From assembly GCA_963748295.1 (NCBI GenBank), contig CAVVIH010000001.1:522007-586006 (forward strand): a DNA stretch of 64,000 nucleotides, given 5' to 3'. This DNA is from CAVVIH01 sp963748295. Lineage in GTDB: Bacteria; Acidobacteriota; Vicinamibacteria; Vicinamibacterales; 2-12-FULL-66-21. Positions 57,907 through 64,000 of this stretch are shown in pieces. Each line of letters begins with the position of its first letter. The stretch's first letter is position 1. The position numbers and the translations under genes are program-made. The notes under the pieces are model-generated. The model was not told the origin of the DNA, ran no database searches, and was given only the letters and a program-made list of their open reading frames with translations.

Positions 57907-60900
57907 TTACCAGTTAATGCGCCAGATGAACTGGCCGATGCGGCCACCCGGGTCGAACGTGGTGTTGATGTCCGTGTAGCCGCTGGTGCTCTGGAAGATC
58001 GTCGCCCCCTCGCCCGGCGCGAACGTCGGGATGAAGTTGACGTTGTCGAACACGTTCAGCAGATCGAACTGCAGATCGAAGCTGGCGCCGCGGCCGAACG
58101 GGAACCGCTTCTTGAAGCTCAGATCGAACCGCGAGAACAGCGGCCCGCGCACCTACAGGTTGCGCGGCGAGCTGCAGTCGCCGAAATACAGCGCGACGCA
58201 GCCGGGCATGCTCGCCGGCGCGAGGAAGCGGCCGGTCGGCGCGCCGTCCGCCGAGTAGCCGGTCGCAGACGTCGGATCCGTCGCAAACGCGCGGCGGGTG
58301 TTGTCGATGATGTCCTGCGGCATGTTGAAGACGGTCATCGTGCCCGAGAGCGGATCCTCGACGACGCGGATGGTGAACGCGTCCTTCAGCTCGTCCTCGG
58401 TCATGCCGACCAGCCGCACGCCTTCGACGCGGAAGTCGCGCACCTGCACGCGGCCGCTGCCCGAGAACTCCCAGTCGCCGATGATGCCGTTCAGGATCGG
58501 ATTCATGTTGGCGCCGAACCGCTTGCCGCGGCCCACCGGCACTTCATACAGCCAGGTCACCTTGAACGCGTGCGGCACGCCGTCGTCCTCCAGGATCATC
58601 GCGCGCGGGCGGCGCAGCGTGTCGAGGTCGTTCTCGATCGTGCGCGCGTAGGTGTAGTTCGCGGAGACGGTCAGTCCCTGCGAGAGGCGGCGCCGCAGCT
58701 CGATCTGCAGCGCGTCGTACTGCGTGTTCGACACGCCCCTGATGATGTTGGCGTCGTCGACGTCGGGATTCATCACGAAGAAGTTCGACGGCAGCCCCGC
58801 GCGGATGGCGTTGGCGCGGAACGTCGCGTCGTTGTGCAGGTCGTTCCCCGCGTCGATCGGGTCCGGCTCGTACTGGCCGAGGTGGCCCGTCCAGGCGCTG
58901 TTGGCGAACTGCGTGACGCTGGCATACGCCGCGGGATCGGTCGCGCGCCCCGAGGGCAGGCCGGCGAAGTAGGCGAGATACGTCGGCAGCGGCGACGTGC
59001 CGGTGCCGTCGCCGAGGTACCGGAAGTTGGCGCCGCGGCCGGCGGCGATGTTCGCGCGCAGGTTCTGCTGCGCGAGCAGGAACTCGTCGAGGAAGCGGTT
59101 CTCCGTGACGTTGATCTCGTTCCAGTTCTCGGTTGCCCAGCCGTTGCGCAGCCGGGTGCCGACGTAGCGGATCTCGACCGCCATGTCCCTCGAGAGCGAG
59201 CGCTGGAACCCGACGCTGTAGGACCGCGTGCTCGGCACCTGGATGGGCGGATCGAAGATGTTGATGTCGTCGCCGGCGGTAATCGATGGCGAGAGCGGAT
59301 ACTCGGGAACGCTCGCGAACGGCGGCGGCCCGAGCCTGGCAGACTGACTGAAAAGAAGCGGCCAGGTTTCGCCGGGCAGCACGAGGTTGTTCTGGTTGGC
59401 CGCGCGGGTCGCCGCGATCGCGGCGCCCGGATTGGCCGCGAACAGGCCGGTGAAGCGATCGATGCGCTCGCGCGTGAACGCCACCGAGTAGCCGCCGCGA
59501 ATCGTCGCCTGCTCGGGATCGCCGAGCAGCGTGCGGAGCCAGCCGTCCTGGACGTTCGGCCGCCAGGCGGCGCCGACGTTCGGCGCGAAGTTGTTCCAGT
59601 CGGTGTCGTAGCCCGGATTCCCGCTGTCGTACTGCACGTAGGTGGGCCTGATGCCGGTCAGCGTTCCGGGCTGGAACAGGTTGCAGTTCCGGCCGCCGAC
59701 GCCATTGCCAACGCCCGAGAGCCCGCAGAGATCCGCGAAGCTGGACGATCGAGAACGAGTCGTTCTGCGGCTGCATCGGCAGCTGCAGCTCCCACCGCAC
59801 GCCGTAGTTCAGCGTGAACGTCGGGGACACGCGCCACGAGTCCTGCGCGAAGAGGCCGAGCTCGTTCATGCGGACGCGTTCGGTGCGCGGACCGAGATAC
59901 GCGTACTGATTCGTGTCTTCGTTCAGCCGCGCGAAGCCTGTGATCTGGGTGATCCTGCCGGTGAGCAGGCCATAGAGCTGCCGCGCGTTCGGTGAGGTTG
60001 GTGGTCGACGCGCCCGGGAAGTTCGTCGTGTTGAACAGGCCGGCCGCCGGATCGTTGTTCGCGTCGGTGCCGAAAATGATCGTCGGCACGACGTTCGAGA
60101 TCGTCCGCGCGTGATTGAACTGCGTGAACGATCCGCCGAACGTCATGCTGTGGCTGCCGCGCAGCCAGTTCAGGGTGTTGTCGATGTTCCAGTTCGTCGT
60201 GTTGCGATCTTCGGGCTGCGTCAGGCCGCCCGGGCTCGTCAGGCCGAACATGTTGTTGTTGCCCCAGTTGTAGGCGAAGCCGCCGAGGTCGTCGAACATC
60301 GACGAGGTCGAGGTTGCCCGAGAACAGCCAGCGGCGCCCACTGCCAGCCGATCCGCAGCTCGTTGACGATGTTCGGACGAGAGCGTCGACCGCAGGCTCG
60401 CCGAGCCGGCCGTGCGGTAGGAGGACTGGCGTGCCCGATATTCGCGAAGCCCGGGAATGGCGCGTCGTTGTTGTTGAGGATGTCCGGGATTCGTCAGGAA
60501 CGACTGCCAGTAGTAGGTGCCGGTCAGGCGATGATTGTTCGTCAGACGTTCATGTCGACCCGGCCGGTCGGCGCGTGCTGCTCGCCGGTGCCCGAGCTCT
60601 GATAGAAGTACTGCTGCGTTGAGCGGGTTCGGCCAGATCGGTGATCGTGCCGGTCGTCCCGCCGCGGTGCGGATCTGCTCCAGCACCGCCGCGAGTGGTC
60701 GGATCGAGGGTCGGCGATCTGCCCGTTCTGCGCCGCCAGCGCCAGCATGTTCGATCTCGCGCACCTGTGTCTGGCCGCCGACGGTGACGTTGTAGCGGAA
60801 CATGCCGGCCTGCGCGCGCGGATGCAGGATCGTCCGCGTCCGCGACGCCTCGGTCGGCTGGTAGAACTCCTCGTAGTTGAAGAAGAAGAACGCCTTGTCG

Positions 60901-61802
60901 CGGCCGTTGAACACGCCCGGGAATCACGATCGGACCGCCGATGCGCCCGCCGTACTGGTGGACGATGACTTCGTTCGCGGCTCGCCGTCGCATCTTGTTG
61001 AAGTAGTAGTTGGAGTTCAGCATCGGATGGCGGAAGTAGTGATAGATGCTGCCGTCGAGGTTGTTCGTCCCCGACCGCGTGACGAACGCGACCTGGACCG
61101 CGCCCTGGCCGGCCTGATCCGCGCCAGGCGTCGCGCCGGTCATCGTGACTTCCTCGACCGCGTCCGTGCGCGGCACGACCATCGAGAAGAAGCCGTCGGT
61201 CGACTGGAAGTTGTTGTTCACGTTCACGCCGTCGAGCGTGACGTTGATCGTGTTCTGCGGCAGGCCGCTGATCGTCGACCCGCGCGGGCCGCCGGTCGTC
61301 TCGACGCCGGGCAGGAACGTGACGAAGTTCAGCGCGTTGCGCGAGACCAGCGGCAGCGAGTTGATCAACTCGCTGAGTCACCGTCGACGCGACCGTCTGC
61401 GTCTGCGTCTGCACCAGCTCCGTGCCGCCCTGCACGGTGACGGTTTCTTCGAGGTTGCCGACCTCGAGCGTCACCTTGATGTTGCCGGGCGTGTTGGTCA
61501 CGAGCCGGACGTCGTTGATGACCGGCGGTCTTGAACCCGCTCAGCGAGACGGTGACGGTGTAGGTGCCGGCGTCGAGCGCCGGCAGCGAGAACGCTCCCG
61601 ACGAATTGGTGATCGGTTTCGAACGTCGCGCCGGTCGCGTTGTTCTTCGACGATGACGGTGACGCCAGGAATGATGCCGCCGCCAGTATCGACAACCGTG
61701 CCGGCAAGTGAAGTGCCTGCGGTGCCCTGCGCGTCGACGCAGGGCGTGGCCGCGGGCAGCAACGCCAGCGCCAGCAGCAATCGAACCAGACTGTACTTTC
61801 AT
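57907..61802 (-). CDS. TonB-dependent receptor, OAR-like, copy D (frameshifts and one in-frame TAG)
   Basis: About 1,290 residues ending in Trp ('IGQFIWRINW'). ATG 61,802 follows GGAGGAG; an extra base right after 'MKVQ' leads to 'LVRLLLALALLPAATPCVDA'. Domains: regulatory ('SLAGTVVDTGGGIIPGVTVI'), plug ('INSLPLVSRNALNFVTFLPG'), barrel. Many indels lie between 59,740 and 61,790. From 59,740 down to the end the frame is clean except for a TAG at 58,153-58,155, between 'CSSPRNL' and 'VRGPLFSRFDLSFKKRF'; the paralogues have a sense codon there. It is most similar to copy C and faces VWFA copy 2 tail-to-tail. Confidence 0.82.
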
Positions 61803-61886
61803 GAGCGGCTCCTCCGGTGTTCGTGAACACCTCCGCCCATCCACCCTCAATCCATCACTTGCAACACTTGCAAACGAACAACCCGA

Positions 61887-61905
61887 GCCGTACCACGGGT
61901 ACGGC
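61887..61905. other. Short hairpin gccgtacc-acg-ggtacggc
   Basis: A perfect 8-bp stem with a 3-nt loop in the 284-bp gap between receptor copy D and PadR, about 85 bp upstream of the receptor start. Direct repeats of cacttgcaa lie at 61,857-61,874. It could be an operator or a 5'-leader structure. Confidence 0.4.
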
Positions 61906-62043
61906 CCGGGTGGAGGGGATTCAACGGAATTGACGTCGTTGGTAGGTGATTGGGGACCGGTTGCAGGTTTCCGGTGGTCGACGGCGCGCGCCAGCAGACG
62001 GCGAAGCGCCCCGTTGGCCAGGGATGAACCGGGTGATGCCTAC

Positions 62044-62076
62044 GATGTTGACATCACGGCCGGAGATGCCTACATT
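62044..62076 (+). promoter_or_regulatory. Sigma-70 type promoter with overlapping palindrome upstream of padR-type gene
   Basis: TTGACA at 62,048-62,053 and TACATT at 62,071-62,076 are spaced by exactly 17 bp. The -35 box lies in the palindrome GATGT-tg-ACATC (62,044-62,055), the ATGT/ACAT type bound by PadR proteins. The expected transcription start falls at or within a few bases of ATG 62,087. Confidence 0.65.
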
Positions 62077-62086
62077 GTTAGCACCG

Positions 62087-62407
62087 ATGCCCGCGCCGCT
62101 TGGTGAATTCGAGGTCCTGGTTCTTCTCGCCGTCATGCACCTCGGCGATCACGCCTACCCGCCCGCGGTGCGGAGCGAGATCGAGCGCCGCGCGCAACGG
62201 AAGGTCGCGCGTGGCGCCGTCTACGTCACGCTCGACCGGCTCGAGGCCAAGCGGCTGCTGACGTCGCACCTCGCAAGCGCTTCGCCTGCCGGGCGCCCGC
62301 GTCGCAACTACAACGTCTCGCCCAAAGGCCTTCGCGCGGTGCGTCGCGCCCTGGCCGCCGTGGAAAGCATGCGGCTCGGACTCGAACCGCTGCTGGACGA
62401 GTCATGA
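62087..62407 (+). CDS. PadR family transcriptional regulator
   Basis: A 106-residue winged-helix protein: 'LGEFEVLVLLAVMHLGDHAY', 'RKVARGAVYVTLDRLEAKRL' (recognition helix), 'ASPAGRPRRNYNVSPKGLRA'. I chose ATG 62,087 because a good promoter at 62,048-62,076 would start transcription at about this point; in-frame ATGs at 62,036, 62,045 and 62,066 lie inside or before the promoter. That makes the message leaderless or nearly so. The stop overlaps the permease start (ATGA), the usual PadR-ADOP arrangement in Acidobacteria. Confidence 0.87.
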   Translation: MPAPLGEFEVLVLLAVMHLGDHAYPPAVRSEIERRAQRKVARGAVYVTLDRLEAKRLLTSHLASASPAGRPRRNYNVSPKGLRAVRRALAAVESMRLGLEPLLDES

Positions 62408-64000
62408 AGCCGTCGCTGCCGATTGCGGTGCGATGGGTAGTGCGCCTCGTCGTTCCGGCACGATCGCGAGACCAGGTTCTCTCGGATCTCGAGGACGACT
62501 ATGCCCGCGTGCGCGCCCGGCATCGCCCATTCGCCGCACGATGGTGGTTGTTCCGCGAGACGACCTCCGTGCTGGCGTCGTATTCGGCTGCCCCATTCGA
62601 ACGTGCAGGAGAGGCATGGCCCGCCTGGTCGCGTGACGTCCGGCTCGTCATCCGCGGGTTCCGGCGCGGTGGCGCTCTCACGGCCGCGGGCGCCGCGGCC
62701 ATGTTGGCTGTCGGACTGCTTGCCGTGCTCGTGACTGCGGGCCTGTCGCAGACGCTGCTGTTCCGGCAGGTCAGCGCGTCCTATGGCGACCGACTGCGGC
62801 GGGTCGGCACCGTCGATCGCGACGGACGGACGTCCCTCGGTCTTTCCTTCGTCGAGGTTCAGATCACCCGGGAATACCTCGGAGGTGCTGCGATGGTGTC
62901 CACCGTCAACATGCAACCTGTCGTCATTCGTGCTGGTGAAACCAGTGTGCAGACGATGGTGGAAGTCGTTGACGGCTCGTACTTCGGCGTGACTGGCGCG
63001 GCGGCAACCCTGGGACGTGCGCTGCTCGAAACCGACGATCGGCCCGAGGCGCCGCCCGTAGTCGTCGTCGGAGAACGTTTCTGGCGCGATCACCTCGCGG
63101 GGTCCCCGGCGGTGCTCGGCCAGAGTGTCCACCTCAATGGCCGGCCGTACATGATCGTGGGTGTCGCGCGCGCACTCGGATCATCGAGCTTCATGGGCGG
63201 CAGCGTCGATGCCTGGGTGCCCGTCGCTCACGCCGATCCGGTGCTCAATCGAGGATGGCGAACCGACCTCGGCAATCGATGGTTCACCGCGTTTGCGCTC
63301 GCGACAGGGACGAGCGCGGAAGTAGAGGGACGGCTCGAAGCCGCGGCACAGGCACTGGCGAGAATGCACCCTGACCGCTGGCGGGACGGCGCCTGCGCAC
63401 GTCAGTGGCGACGGTCATGACGGGCAGCCAGCGCGCGAGCGCGATGATGGTCGTCGGCGTGCTCGCCGGCTTGAGCGTGCTGATCCTCGTGGCCGCCGCG
63501 TCGAACGTCGGCGGCGTCCTGCTCGCCCGCGCGGCCGCGTCGCGACGGCAGGTGGCCATTCACTTCTCGCTCGGCTCGGGCCGTGCGGCAATCGTCCGGC
63601 GCTACCTGATTGAGGGAGCGGCGATCGGTCTTGCGTCCGGCTGCCTCGCGCTCGGTCTCTACATGGGCGCCAGACAGCGGTTGGCGGAGATCGCGCTGCT
63701 TCCGACCCTCGCGCTGCGGCTGGAGCTGCCGCTCGAGGCCAACCTCGTTGTCGCCGTAATCGCCGTGGCGGTCATGTCGGGAATGGCGATCGCGGCCGGG
63801 CCGGCAATCTGGGCGACCCGACTCAATCTTGCCGCCGGCCTGGGCGAGGACGGGTCCGGCGCCACCGGTGGACGACGTGTCACGTGGACGCGGCGGCTGC
63901 TCGTCTCCGCGCAGATTTGCGTGTCGGTGGCGCTGGTGGTCGGCGCCGCGCTCTTCACGCAAAGCCTCGATGCGATGCTGCGGGTCGACGTCGGCTTCAC
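62404..64000 (+). CDS. ADOP-type ABC transporter permease (FtsX/MacB-like), cut by window edge, one frameshift
   Basis: The N-terminus has the ADOP-specific cytoplasmic lead ('LPIAVRWVVRLVVPARSRDQ', 'VLSDLEDDYARVRARHRPFA'), then the first membrane helix ('GAAAMLAVGLLAVLVTAGLS') and a MacB-like periplasmic core ('VVDGSYFGVTGAAATLGRAL', 'VVVVGERFWRDHLAGSPAVL', 'YMIVGVARALG'). One lost base near 63,388 separates this from the FtsX part: 'MVVGVLAGLSVLILVAAASN', 'RRQVAIHFSLGSGRAAIVRR', 'RLLVSAQICVSVALVVGAAL'. The gene continues past base 64,000. These orphan permeases lack a neighbouring ATPase; the substrate is unknown. Confidence 0.87.

Overview
The window is high-GC DNA that looks like an acidobacterium, most likely of the Vicinamibacteria type. 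The marker families are a PadR regulator joined to an ADOP-type FtsX/MacB permease, two VWFA-related proteins of the acidobacterial kind, five very large OAR-like TonB-dependent receptors with an N-terminal carboxypeptidase-regulatory domain, a sortilin-like BNR-repeat protein, and tricorn-like S41 and S9 peptidases. This placement is inferred from gene families, not from a ribosomal RNA. I saw no rRNA, tRNA, CRISPR array, insertion sequence or prophage gene.

Layout. 1-1,301: end of a sugar-binding ABC protein plus an SDR dehydrogenase. 1,347-10,111: a LacI-controlled glycan locus. One strand carries two Gfo/Idh/MocA dehydrogenases, a DUF1080 protein and a TIM-barrel isomerase/hydratase. A divergent TonB receptor lies across a perfect palindromic operator. 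This set fits the oxidation-elimination-hydration route for breaking glycosidic bonds. 10,747-18,081: a GH88-SDR-M24 operon divergent from a DoxX-GntR-old yellow enzyme-MFS operon whose four genes all overlap by 4 nt. 18,240-22,832: a hexuronate block (FadR-type regulator with a PdhR-like operator, KduD-like SDR, both halves of altronate dehydratase, ExuT-like transporter). Together these suggest use of uronic-acid-containing polysaccharide. 22,741-41,233: secreted hydrolases and peptidases, an ECF sigma factor plus a membrane Ser/Thr kinase, a lipoprotein, the BNR protein, DsbD, and a multi-repeat carboxypeptidase-regulatory protein. 41,309-61,802: an amplified surface locus in which two VWFA-type genes each run head-on into TonB receptor genes (four receptors). 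62,087-64,000: PadR and an ADOP permease cut by the window edge.

Two features cut across the window. First, almost every intergenic gap of more than about 40 bp holds a short tandem array with a 7-bp period. The heptamer differs from site to site. At gene ends the arrays are often arranged as opposing arms that make hairpins, and some run into stop codons and C-terminal codons. The largest is a 635-bp mirrored array at 10,112-10,746. Second, many genes are broken by single-base indels, some of them losses from G runs, while the conserved protein sequence survives on both sides. I read this as long-read assembly error rather than gene decay, and annotate such genes across their full span.
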